From positions 43,733,745 to 43,797,744 of the forward strand of contig OX421962.1 of the NCBI GenBank assembly GCA_949128115.1: a stretch of DNA of 64,000 bases, given 5' to 3'. The first letter of the stretch is position 1. Each line of letters starts with the position of its first letter. The notes under the pieces were generated by a model that made no database searches, was not told the DNA's origin, and worked only from the letters and a program-made list of their open reading frames with translations. This document shows positions 24,046 through 34,444 of this stretch, piece by piece. The position numbers and the translations under genes were made by a program. The stretch comes from Anaspis maculata. Its lineage: Eukaryota > Arthropoda > Insecta > Coleoptera > Scraptiidae.

Positions 24046-24332
24046 CACAGTGTTGGGGTTATTTTCGAGAGCAAATTGTCGAAAAATTCACAAAAATCCC
24101 ATGATACTGACCTAAACTTCTGTTTATTTGTCTAGAAATTTCTTGAATTTGGTTAAATTTGTTTTTCGCGAAGATGATTTCTTTTGAAAATCGAATATAA
24201 GCCTAGCACTAGAAAAAAAAATTGTGGGTTAAATTTCAGAACTTTTTTAACCAAATAAACGTAAGTTTAGGTCAGTATTATGGGATTTTTGTGAATTTTT
24301 GACAATTTACCATCGGAATTAATTCAACACTG
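24046..24332. mobile_element. Palindromic MITE, CAGTGTTG ends
   Basis: The left half (CAGTGTTGGGGTTATTTTCG, then TTCACAAAAATCCCATGATA, TGACCTAAACTT) is mirrored in the right half to ATTCAACACTGG. It lies between the left outer arm and the next nested element. The TATA-rich flanks blur the target duplication. Confidence 0.65.
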
Positions 24333-24886
24333 GTATATATATACAGGGTGGTGAAAATTTCGATGCTCACCATTGGTATCTTGGGAACAGTAAGAGATAC
24401 GAGGTCGGTTAAATTAGAAAAAAGTTGCGCATTTTTGTGGCGATCAAGAATCCGAAAAAAAACTTTGAAGATTTTGATTGGTTTACGATTTATCAAGAAA
24501 AAACTGAAAATTTTGATTTCAGAAATTATTTCTTATCTTTCCAACCATTCAAGCTATTTCAACCAAACTTCGTAGTTTTATGTTTTTGATCACTCCTAGT
24601 CGATCAACGTTGACAGAGATTTTCCAGGCCTTCTAGATGTCAAATTATGATAGTCAACTTTTGTTTTTCTTATGGCCGCCATATTGGAATTTTGCACTAA
24701 TAGATAGAGAAAAAAATTAGCTTTCCGAAAAAGGATTCAACATGTTCTTTTTATGACATTTTTAGCGTCAAATTGTGAAATTTCCGTAAAATATTGACAA
24801 AATCGGGAATGCTTTGAAAAACAATTGAAATATTATCAATAGCAACAACAACAAAAAGACAAATTGTCTTCAATTGACGTATCTAA

Positions 24887-25048
24887 GGGCTCGATACCAA
24901 GTTGCAGGCTTGCAGGCGCAAAGTTTGGGACGGTGTAACTCGCCAAATACAGCGCGGTCTGATTGGTTGGTATCCGCCATTGCTATGGTAACGGCACTTA
25001 CGGCGGTCCATAGATCGGCGGTCTCAGCCCCAACTTGGTATAGAGCCG
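24887..25048. mobile_element. PIF/Harbinger-like MITE with TAA duplication, copy A
   Basis: Terminal repeats GGGCTCGATACCAAGTTG and AACTTGGTATAGAGCCG, flanked by TAA at 24884-24886 and 25049-25051. The mirror arm at 25288-25310 has the uninterrupted sequence, a direct empty site. The 3-bp TWA duplication fits PIF/Harbinger. A second copy at 53486-53622 has TTA flanks. Confidence 0.85.
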
Positions 25049-25081
25049 TAACTTCCTAATCGTGTTTTGTGCTTGTTTGTA

Positions 25082-25264
25082 CCGAGAGTTCATAAATTGA
25101 ATGATTCAAGGGTGCCTGTGAATTCAAAAACGTCTGTCGAAACTAGGGTAATCCTTACTCATTTTCTGATAAATTTGTCAAACTTTAACAAGAACGATGC
25201 TAGTTCCGACAGACGTCTTTGAACTCACAGACACCCTTGACCCTTTCAATTTATGAACTATCGG
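25082..25264. mobile_element. Palindromic MITE at the axis, CCGAGAGTTCAT family
   Basis: The ends CCGAGAGTTCATAAATTGAA and TTCAATTTATGAACTATCGG are flanked by TA (25080-25081, 25265-25266). The midpoint coincides with the axis of the enclosing palindrome once the 165-bp insertion is discounted. A second copy begins at 63938 and runs off the window, confirming it as an independent family. Confidence 0.75.
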
Positions 25265-25842
25265 TACAAACAAGCACAAAACACGATTAAGAAGTTGGAT
25301 ACGTCAATTGCACACCATCTGTCACTTTTTTGTTGTTGCTATTGATAATATTTCATTGTTTTTCAAAACATTCCCAATTTTGTCAATAATTCACGAAAAT
25401 TTCAAAATTTGACGCTAAAGATGTCATTAAAAGAACATGTTGGTTACTTATTCGGAAAGCTAATTTTTTTCTCTATCTATTGGTGCAAAAATCCAATATG
25501 GCCGCCATAAGAAAAACAAAAGTTGACTATCATAATTTGACATCTAGAAGGCCTGGAAAATTTCTGTCAACGTTGATCGACTCGGAGTGATCAAAAACGT
25601 AAAACTATCAAGTTTGATTGGAATAGCTTGAATGATTGAAAAGATAAAAAATAATTTCTGAAATCAAAATTTTCAGTTTTTTCGTGATAAATCGTAAACC
25701 ATTCAAAATATTCAAAGTTTCTTTTCAGATTCTCAATCGCCACAAAAATGCGCAACTTTTTTCTAATTTAACCGACCTCGTATCTCTCACCGTTTCCAAG
25801 ATACCAATGGTGAGCATCGAAATTTTCACCACCCTGTATATA

Positions 25843-26396
25843 CAGGGTGATTCAAAAATGGCGCATTTCCTTTCGGGCACGTTATAGTGGACGTTAACGG
25901 AGCACGGGAAAAACAATAAAAAAAATTAATCGTCCTCGATTTGCAAGTTATTAACAAAAACAAATCTGTCCAATCTGGCAGCATCGCACTAGTACCTACC
26001 TGGCACCTTTAGATCAAAAAGGTACATAACAATAGCATTATTGTATTGTTACCCTGGAAACTCCGTAGAACCTGCCAGACCATACCAAACATACTTGCCA
26101 AATGTATTTTCACGGCACTTTTGAGGTGAAAGACGAATTTTGAAATTTGAAAATACGACTCAAATCTCAATTGCAAGAAAAATTTTCAATCGAGAACTAC
26201 TAACGACATGAGACTCTTCGCAAGTAACAATGCTTTGCTTTAAAATAATGCAAACTGAAGAAGTTAAATTCTCAACTTCACCTCTTCATAACTCGAAGGA
26301 TAAATGAGCCAATTTCTTTTTACTATTTTTTCCGTGCTCCCTCAACGTCTCCCACAACGTACACGGGAGGAAATGCGCCATTTTTGAATCACCCTG
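25843..26396. mobile_element. 554-bp TA-flanked CAGGGTGATTC MITE
   Basis: The ends CAGGGTGATTCAAAAATGGC and GCCATTTTTGAATCACCCTG are perfectly inverted for 20 bp. TA flanks are present on both sides. Only TATATA separates it from the preceding element, so two independent elements sit end to end. Confidence 0.85.
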
Positions 26397-26457
26397 TATA
26401 TATATTTGATTATTTGTATTCTGAATAGAAAACTACATCGATTGCATTCCAAAAATA

Positions 26458-26500
26458 CAGGGTGTCGCATCAACAAAAAAAGGTTTTTTGCGACACCCTG
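26458..26500. mobile_element. Dwarf CAGGGTG element (43 bp), right-arm copy
   Basis: CAGGGTGTCGCATC to TTGCGACACCCTG. It is the mirror partner of 23948-23989 within the outer palindrome, so it was present before the arms were duplicated. Confidence 0.65.
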
Positions 26501-26692
26501 TCTAGAGGAAAAATTGACACAGAAAAGTTTTTTCCTGTTCAAGTTATCTCAAAGGGGAAGCCTCCAGTATGGGGTGGGGGAATTCTCGCGTGATCACCCT
26601 GTACGTGGTGTGTAGCTGTAAGCACCTCTAGGCAAACAATTTGTTTCACTTTTCACTACATTAGCTGTGAAGTAGTGATTTAGTGAAGTATA

Positions 26693-27860
26693 CAGGGTGA
26701 TTCATGAGTGACCTTACATAGGCTGATGGGAGATAGAGAACTCCGAGGCGAGCCAGGATCCACTTGAGAAATTTTATTTTCTCCAATGGTTACGAAGATA
26801 CAGGGTGTTTTGTGTGTTTCGTATGAAACTTTGATAAGCGATATTTCTGAAACGACCAGAGGTATTTTGTTGAAATTCACCAGTGATATTTCTCTGTTGG
26901 AACTCATCCCGAAGCCATACCGGGTAAGTCAAAATCCAGGACCGGGCTAGAAAAAAAGTGCCCCTTTTTTGTTTCATCAAAAAGTACATTTTCTGACCGC
27001 TTTTCTAAAAAACTGCTATCGGATTCAAAAAGCTAAGGAAAAATGCTTCAAGAATCACTCTTCAATTTAGATGGCACACCTAAACCGTTCCGACAATAAA
27101 ATTAAAAGTAAAATTTGTGGGTGAGTTCCATTTTCGACCGGACATAATCGACTCATTGTTTGATTGAATTCATCAAAATTCATTTTTTTGCTTGTCTCTG
27201 TTGAATAGAAGAGCTTGATTGAAAGAAAAATTCCAGAGCCGACAATTTTTTTTCATGACAAAATCGAGAGTGAAACCAAAATTAGACTCGATTTGGTCGT
27301 TGAAAAAATCTTCGGCTATGGAATTTTTCTTCTTATCAAGCCCTCCTATTCCACAGGGACAAGCTAAAAAATGAATTTGAATGAATTCAATCAAACAATG
27401 AGTCGATTATGTCCGGTCAAAAACGGAAACTTACCCATAAATTTCACTTTCAATTTTTATGTCGAAACGGTTTAGGTGTGCCATCTAAATTGGAGAGTGA
27501 TTCTTGAAGCATTTTTCCTTAGCTTTTCGAATCCGATAGCGGTTTTTTAGAAAAGCGGTAAAAAAATATACCTTTTGATCAAATAAAAAAGGGGCACATT
27601 TTTTCAATCCCGGCCCTGGATTTTGACTTACCCAGTATGGCTTCAGGGTAAGTTCCAATAGAGAAATATTACTGGTGAATTTCAAGAAAATATCTTTAGC
27701 CATTTCAGAAATATCGCTCATCAGTTTCATACGAAACACACAAAACACCCTGTATCTTTGTAACCAATGGAGAAAACAAAATTTCTTCAGTGGATCCTGA
27801 CTCGCCTCGAAGTCCTCTATCTCCCATTAGCCTATGTAAGGTCACTCATGAATCACCCTG
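26693..27860. mobile_element. 1.17-kb TA-flanked palindrome, nearly spacer-free
   Basis: The ends CAGGGTGATTCATGAGTGAC and GTCACTCATGAATCACCCTG are exact inverses. TA flanks lie at 26691-26692 and 27861-27862. The arms match almost to the centre (near 27275), for example GGTTTAGGTGTGCCATCTAA on one side and its complement on the other. There is no transposase frame. Confidence 0.85.
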
Positions 27861-27864
27861 TATA

Positions 27865-27947
27865 CAGGGTGTTATGCTTTTTTTCTGTCAATATTTTAGG
27901 AGATGGTAGAGCATCAAAACATAAGTAGACTTTCTCGGAAAAAATGT
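27865..27947. mobile_element. Start of a CAGGGTG element interrupted by the LTR retrotransposon
   Basis: CAGGGTGTTATGC begins two bases after the preceding element's TA. Sequence through TCAATATTTTAGGAGATGG matches 14905-14960. It stops at the LTR insertion point. The continuation would lie at 34328 onward (ATGTATACATATCGGAAACG). Its far end was not identified. Confidence 0.5.
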
Positions 27948-30860
27948 TGAAGCCACCCGCATTTGGCAGGCCGAAAATAATCCGGAGGAAAATAATTCAA
28001 AGCCGTGAAATCGAGGTATGAGAATGTGAATATTCAGAGTCAAGGCATCATTAAAAGATGTCGCTAGCTATTTAATTCATTCGTGTAAATCCAGCGAAGC
28101 TCTATAACATAATTTACTGGCCCCTCATCGACATTCCACAACCGCTCCTGCATAACGTCCGACGAAATGGTGAATTGGTGCAAATGAAGTAAACCACCCG
28201 CACATCGAACCAACTAGTTGTTGCCGTACTCCTGCTGTGTCGAGACGCCGTGCCTACTGCCTCCGCCCGCTGCCCGTCACCATCCGATTCACACGTGTTA
28301 GCACCGCCGGTCGCATTCTCCAGCGGCTTCTCGGATTACCTGAGCTGTCTATACGCCGTTCGCGGTCGTTTTGGATGCAATATAAGATTCCGAATTGCTG
28401 GGAATGGAGGATATCGCCGGAGATTGACCGTGGTACCTGGACCAATCCTCCTGGGCTGCCGTCCGCTCCCGACTTGTCGCGTCCGCTGCCGAGTGCTTCT
28501 GCGGGCCTGTTAGCGAAGAGTTTTAGTCCCCTTCGAGGAAGCTGAGTTAGAACCCGTTTATGTTGCGTCGCGACCCTCCTAGAGGCCGAAGCGTCGAAGC
28601 CCCAATGATGAGTCCCAGCCCACTTGGAAAATGACGAGTCGATTCCCTCCGGCTGATGTGTCTCAAAGGCCCCCTGGAGAAAGTCGAGTTGGAACCCTTC
28701 GGAGTCGTGTTTTGGTCCCCTTGGGGGCACGCTGAGTCGAGAACCCTCCAGGTTGAGTTTTGACCCTCCGAGAGACTGATGAGTTGCTTCCCCCGTTGAG
28801 TTGCAACCCGTCTCTAGGATGTCGAGTCAGGCCCTTGGACGTTGAGTCTTGATCCGCCTCCAGGTGTCGAGTCAGAGCCCTCCGACGACGAGTTCCAGCC
28901 CTTTTGCCAGGTCGATGTGCCAAGGCCCTTCCGGTGTTGAGTTTCGACCCTTTTCCAAGTCGTAGAGTTGGGACCCGTTGACGAAGTGTTTCGAACCCCC
29001 TCCAGGATGCTGAGTCGCGTTCCCTCCACGATGAGTTCTAGCCCACCTCGAGGATGTCGAGTTAAAACCCCTAAATGAACCAGGCCCGATAGAAATGAGG
29101 TCTCTCGTTTCGGTATCTCGTGTGGCGGAGTGATGACCTCGACGAGCGGGAGGTTAGTCTTGGTGAGTTGGGATAGTTGCTTACGGTTAGGCTTTGTCGG
29201 AAAAATGTATGATGGGGCTCACGCGTGCGTTCTGAATCTGCCTGCACGTGCTGGTATCTGCGCTACTGTCTGCCGTCAGGTACAGCCACTGGCAAGCCTC
29301 GTCCTTTGTTGGATACCTTCATAGAAAGGTATTCGTGCTCTTGGGCCCTCTGGACTTGGCTTTGTGACTGCGGTACTCAGAGCACCGGACCTAGTGGGTT
29401 AGATCTGGAAACTCGCGGGTGAGCTTCCTCTGCGTTTCTGAAGCTCCTAGTTATTCGGAAAAAGTAAATTTTGAGAACTACGTGAAAAATCAAGTAATTG
29501 AAATAAAATAGAATCGTGTTTGTATCGGGGCTCGGACCCTGCCGTAGAGTCGTAATTTTTGATCGGATTGATGAACACCCCCCCCCCCCCTCCTTGAAAC
29601 TAATGATTTTGTTTTAGCGCCACGACAGTTCCGGATATTTCCATATAGAGCTTGTTACGGGAATGAAGACGTTCTTATTCGAAAGTGATGAATTTAATCC
29701 GGTACCCAACGACGCCATCGTTCAGATAGGGACTTTGTAAAAATGAATTGTTATTAGGGCTCGATCAGGAATAGTGTAGACGACGATTATTTCGCGTTAG
29801 GGCAAAGATTATTTCAACGCCTCTCCGCGTCGGCTTTTCGGCGAACACCCTGTATAGTCATTTCTCTGCGTTTTGTTTCTCCTGGCTGCGGCCTTCTCTC
29901 ACAAATTGCTAAACAACAACGAACTAGCGCGTATACGGGGCGTGCTCAAAACGTTCTCCAAATTAAATTTGTACCTTGACTAGAGTAATTGTTTCGCGCT
30001 CACCATCGGTTTGAAAGTTTTTGGAAGGGCGAAATTTGGTTCAACATTTCCGGTTATAGACACGTGCGACCGCGGGAATCTTTCTAAGCGTTGGGGGCGA
30101 CTCACGGTGAAAAAAGGGAATAGGCCCCCACAAAGGTAGCCATATCCAATCCTTTCCAAACGGGCAAAAGAGACCATGGCCCAAAAAGAAGCAACAGCCT
30201 TTGAAAAGAATGCCACAATTAGGTGGGCTACCATACACACACCGGCCCACAAATCTTGGATAGCACTCGTGGTCGAAGTCACTCTTCTCTTTGCAGTGTC
30301 CAGAAGCCGGGCCTAACCCTAACATAACCTCTAACACTAACATAAATGTTGGATCTGATTTAATCACAAAAAGAACTTTGAACCGCGAAAACCAGCCAGA
30401 ATTAAATGTCGGTCAAGGTGTAGAGTCAGGTGTTCGTCGGAGGGTTGGGGTGTTGGGACGTCTGAAATAATTAGGGGAAAGTTATCTCTTCGGGAATAGG
30501 TTAGATCTTTTAGATAATATAGCCTGCGATGTGAAGGTAGGACTAGGTATAGGAGCGAGCCATTATTTAAACATTTTGAATTGTACATAGAGGTCAATAG
30601 ATTGATGTTGTGTTAAAATTTGATACTGTGTCTTATTGCGTTCAAACTCGTAGTCAGACCTATCTCAACAATCTCGAGAGCTCTATAATCGAACAACAAG
30701 AAGAGAGGCACAACGGGATGTCGTCCTGATACTAGATGATCATCGGCCAAGCGGTTCCAAAAGCGGGAAAAATGATTTAATTCAAATAAGTTGAATTAAA
30801 TGCCAGTATAATGGGTTGCCTACCCATTCAGGGGCCAAGACGTAAGCTGGGGTCGTTTCA
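27948..30860 (+). repeat. 5' LTR (2913 bp)
   Basis: Near-identical to 31414-34327. The overlapping 87-158 codon frames are repeated in both LTRs and lie on both strands over GC-rich repeat sequence, so they are unlikely to be genes. AATAAA occurs near 29502. A run of 13 C lies near 29577. The internal sequence AACACCCTGTATAG near 29846 resembles a mariner-type end, but no partner end was seen. Confidence 0.9.
28540..29070 (+). repeat. Degenerate GAGT-rich minisatellite inside the LTR
   Basis: About 16 imperfect units of roughly 30-35 bp share a GTCGAGT or TTGAGT core followed by CCC-rich and CCAGGATG-type blocks. The same array is at 32006-32536 in the 3' LTR. One LTR-LTR difference (CAGGCCC against CAGAGCCC) lies in it. 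It explains the minus-strand frames rich in ST and GG repeats. Confidence 0.65.
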
Positions 30861-30861
30861 G

Positions 30862-30878
30862 TGGTGCCGTGACCAGGA
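30862..30878 (+). promoter_or_regulatory. Putative primer-binding site
   Basis: TGGTGCCGTGACCAGGA starts with TGG, the complement of the CCA tail of a tRNA, one base after the LTR end. The priming tRNA cannot be named from this alone. Confidence 0.7.
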
Positions 30879-31016
30879 TAGAGTTTTTCTTGAGCTGAGA
30901 GATTGCTGACTTTGAGTTTGAAGGCAATGAGTTTTTAGGTGACTGGAATTCAGGATGGCTGCGTGAAGAAGTTGAGGATGGTTCGAAAATGAATTAGACT
31001 CGGAAAAAGAGATGAG

Positions 31017-31355
31017 GTTTGTGGTGAAATTACACTAATGATTTGTTTTAGATTGAGAAGCAATGGTAGTGGTCCAAACACTCTGGCGATGAAAAAGGAT
31101 TGAGGTTGGTTATGAATTAGTTAGGTACTAATCTTTTGTTCTAGATGGTGACCACACTGATTTGATGAGAAGAGGGAAAAGAAGGTTTGTTACTATGAAG
31201 CAACTAACGAATTGTTTTAGGACTAGGAGGAGAAGACAAGATGTAAGGTCTAGGAGGAGGAAGGTCTATCAAAGTTTAGGAGGAGAAGAAAGAAGAGTTC
31301 AAGATCCATAATAGGTATCTAATTTGTCAAGTCCGTTCTTAACTATCTGTTCTAG
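31017..31355 (+). other. Series of four intron-like cassettes in the internal domain
   Basis: Four short stretches begin with GT after AG and end in TTTTAG or TTCTAG: 31017-31051, 31105-31144, 31195-31220 and 31315-31355. Each has a branch-like CTAAT, CTAAC or CTTAAC before the end. The first three are spaced 88-90 bp, so this may be a diverged tandem repeat of about 90 bp rather than true introns. At 26-41 nt they are shorter than normal insect introns. Confidence 0.4.
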
Positions 31356-31398
31356 ATTTTCTTTCCACGCCAAGTTATCTCTAGTTCTCCCTTGTCGT

Positions 31399-31413
31399 GG
31401 AAAAGGAGGAGAC
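31399..31413 (+). promoter_or_regulatory. Putative polypurine tract
   Basis: GGAAAAGGAGGAGAC lies directly before the 3' LTR start TGAAGCC, the expected place for plus-strand priming. Confidence 0.7.
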
Positions 31414-34327
31414 TGAAGCCACCCGCATTTGGCAGGCCGAAAATAATCCGGAGGAAAATAATTCAAAGCCGTGAAATCGAGGTATGAGAATGTGAATATT
31501 CAGAGTCAAGGCATCATTAAAAGATGTCGCTAGCTATTTAATTCATTCGTGTAAATCCAGCGAAGCTCTATAACATAATTTACTGGCCCCTCATCGACAT
31601 TCCACAACCGCTCCTGCATAACGTCCGACGAAATGGTGAATTGGTGCATATGAAGTAAACCACCCGCACATCGAACCAACTAGTTGTTGCCGTACTCCTG
31701 CTGTGTCGAGACGCCGTGCCTACTGCCTCCGCCCGCTGCCCGTCACCATCCGATTCACACGTGTTAGCACCGCCGGTCGCATTCTCCAGCGGCTTCTCGG
31801 ATTACCTGAGCTGTCTATACGCCGTTCGCGGTCGTTTTGGATGCAATATAAGATTCCGAATTGCTGGGAATGGAGGATATCGCCGGAGATTGACCGTGGT
31901 ACCTGGACCAATCCTCCTGGGCTGCCGTCCGCTCCCGACTTGTCGCGTCCGCTGCCGAGTGCTTCTGCGGGCCTGTTAGCGAAGAGTTTTAGTCCCCTTC
32001 GAGGAAGCTGAGTTAGAACCCGTTTATGTTGCGTCGCGACCCTCCTAGAGGCCGAAGCGTCGAAGCCCCAATGATGAGTCCCAGCCCACTTGGAAAATGA
32101 CGAGTCGATTCCCTCCGGCTGATGTGTCTCAAAGGCCCCCTGGAGAAAGTCGAGTTGGAACCCTTCGGAGTCGTGTTTTGGTCCCCTTGGGGGCACGCTG
32201 AGTCGAGAACCCTCCAGGTTGAGTTTTGACCCTCCGAGAGACTGATGAGTTGCTTCCCCCGTTGAGTTGCAACCCGTCTCTAGGATGTCGAGTCAGAGCC
32301 CTTGGACGTTGAGTCTTGATCCGCCTCCAGGTGTCGAGTCAGAGCCCTCCGACGACGAGTTCCAGCCCTTTTGCCAGGTCGATGTGCCAAGGCCCTTCCG
32401 GTGTTGAGTTTCGACCCTTTTCCAAGTCGTAGAGTTGGGACCCGTTGACGAAGTGTTTCGAACCCCCTCCAGGATGCTGAGTCGCGTTCCCTCCACGATG
32501 AGTTCTAGCCCACCTCGAGGATGTCGAGTTAAAACCCCTAAATGAACCAGGCCCGATAGAAATGAGGTCTCTCGTTTCGGTATCTCGTGTGGCGGAGTGA
32601 TGACCTCGACGAGCGGGAGGTTAGTCTTGGTGAGTTGGGATAGTTGCTTACGGTTAGGCTTTGTCGGAAAAATGTATGATGGGGCTCACGCGTGCGTTCT
32701 GAATCTGCCTGCACGTGCTGGTATCTGCGCTACTGTCTGCCGTCAGGTACAGCCACTGGCAAGCCTCGTCCTTTGTTGGATACCTTCATAGAAAGGTATT
32801 CGTGCTCTTGGGCCCTCTGGACTTGGCTTTGTGACTGCGGTACTCAGAGCACCGGACCTAGTGGGTTAGATCTGGAAACTCGCGGGTGAGCTTCCTCTGC
32901 GTTTCTGAAGCTCCTAGTTATTCGGAAAAAGTAAATTTTGAGAACTACGTGAAAAATCAAGTAATTGAAATAAAATAGAATCGTGTTTGTATCGGGGCTC
33001 GGACCCTGCCGTAGAGTCGTAATTTTTGATCGGATTGATGAACACCCCCCCCCCCCCTCCTTGAAACTAATGATTTTGTTTTAGCGCCACGACAGTTCCG
33101 GATATTTCCATATAGAGCTTGTTACGGGAATGAAGACGTTCTTATTCGAAAGTGATGAATTTAATCCGGTACCCAACGACGCCATCGTTCAGATAGGGAC
33201 TTTGTAAAAATGAATTGTTATTAGGGCTCGATCAGGAATAGTGTAGACGACGATTATTTCGCGTTAGGGCAAAGATTATTTCAACGCCTCTCCGCGTCGG
33301 CTTTTCGGCGAACACCCTGTATAGTCATTTCTCTGCGTTTTGTTTCTCCTGGCTGCGGCCTTCTCTCACAAATTGCTAAACAACAACGAACTAGCGCGTA
33401 TACGGGGCGTGCTCAAAACGTTCTCCAAATTAAATTTGTACCTTGACTAGAGTAATTGTTTCGCGCTCACCATCGGTTTGAAAGTTTTTGGAAGGGCGAA
33501 ATTTGGTTCAACATTTCCGGTTATAGACACGTGCGACCGCGGGAATCTTTCTAAGCGTTGGGGGCGACTCACGGTGAAAAAAGGGAATAGGCCCCCACAA
33601 AGGTAGCCATATCCAATCCTTTCCAAACGGGCAAAAGAGACCATGGCCCAAAAAGAAGCAACAGCCTTTGAAAAGAATGCCACAATTAGGTGGGCTACCA
33701 TACACACACCGGCCCACAAATCTTGGATAGCACTCGTGGTCGAAGTCACTCTTCTCTTTGCAGTGTCCAGAAGCCGGGCCTAACCCTAACATAACCTCTA
33801 ACACTAACATAAATGTTGGATCTGATTTAATCACAAAAAGAACTTTGAACCGCGAAAACCAGCCAGAATTAAATGTCGGTCAAGGTGTAGAGTCAGGTGT
33901 TCGTCGGAGGGTTGGGGTGTTGGGACGTCTGAAATAATTAGGGGAAAGTTATCTCTTCGGGAATAGGTTAGATCTTTTAGATAATATAGCCTGCGATGTG
34001 AAGGTAGGACTAGGTATAGGAGCGAGCCATTATTTAAACATTTTGAATTGTACATAGAGGTCAATAGATTGATGTTGTGTTAAAATTTGATACTGTGTCT
34101 TATTGCGTTCAAACTCGTAGTCAGACCTATCTCAACAATCTCGAGAGCTCTATAATCGAACAACAATTAGAGAGGCACAACGGGATGTCGTCCTGATACT
34201 AGATGATCATCGGCCAAGCGGTTCCAAAAGCGGGAAAAATGATTTAATTCAAATAAGTTGAATTAAATGCCAGTATAATGGGTTGCCTACCCATTCAGGG
34301 GCCAAGACGTAAGCTGGGGTCGTTTCA
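31414..34327 (+). repeat. 3' LTR (2914 bp)
   Basis: Direct copy of the 5' LTR, starting TGAAGCC and ending TTTCA, followed by ATGT. Differences seen from the 5' copy: GTGCATATG in place of GTGCAAATG, one added A in the GAGT array, and AATTAGAG in place of AAGAAGAG near 34165. Confidence 0.9.
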
Positions 34328-34444
34328 ATGTATACATATCGGAAACGCATTATAACAGAGATAGAGGCTTTCAAAGCTGACTTTTGAAAATGGTTTTTAC
34401 GTTATAAATCCAAACTTAATAAATATAAATGGATTTTGACCAAA

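Larger units (their letters stand above)
24344..25836. mobile_element. 1.49-kb TA-flanked palindromic MITE
   Basis: The ends CAGGGTGGTGAAAATTTCGA and its complement are flanked by TA (24342-24343, 25837-25838). The arms are near identical for about 650 bp, including CATTGGTATCTTGG and GGCCGCCATATTGGA-type blocks. The left arm contains an extra 162-bp insertion (24887-25048). At the centre is another palindromic element (25082-25264). Confidence 0.85.
23802..26601. mobile_element. Outer 2.8-kb TA-flanked palindrome hosting nested elements
   Basis: The right end reads GGGGGAATTCTCGCG, TGATCACCCTG, then TA (26602-26603); the left mirror starts at 23802 after TA (CAGGTGTTCACGCGAGAA). Arms of 200-250 bp match, including the AACTACATCGAT-type block at 24008-24035 and 26425-26445. 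At least three other elements are inserted between the arms, so this is the oldest shell of a nested series. Confidence 0.75.
27948..34327 (+). mobile_element. Young non-coding LTR retrotransposon with giant LTRs
   Basis: Two direct repeats of 2913 and 2914 bp starting TGAAGCC and ending TTTCA flank a 553-bp middle. The 4-bp ATGT duplicated at 27944-27947 and 34328-34331 marks the insertion. A primer-binding-like TGGTGCCGTGACCAGGA follows the 5' LTR by one base, and a purine tract precedes the 3' LTR. By eye the LTRs differ by one indel (near 28820 / 32285) and about three substitutions, so the insertion is young. There is no gag or pol frame. It would need proteins from another element, as in LARD- or TRIM-type retrotransposons. 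Confidence 0.92.

Noticed and set aside
28254..28730. 158-codon minus-strand frame in the 5' LTR, the longest in the window, repeated at 31720-32196
   Set aside because: It lies over GC-rich LTR repeat sequence, overlaps equally open frames on the other strand, and has no recognisable domain. Its presence in both LTRs reflects the LTR duplication.
29846..29860. CAGGGTG-type element end inside the LTR (AACACCCTGTATAG)
   Set aside because: It is present identically in both LTRs, but no partner end with TA was seen nearby, so it is probably chance or an old fixed part of the LTR.
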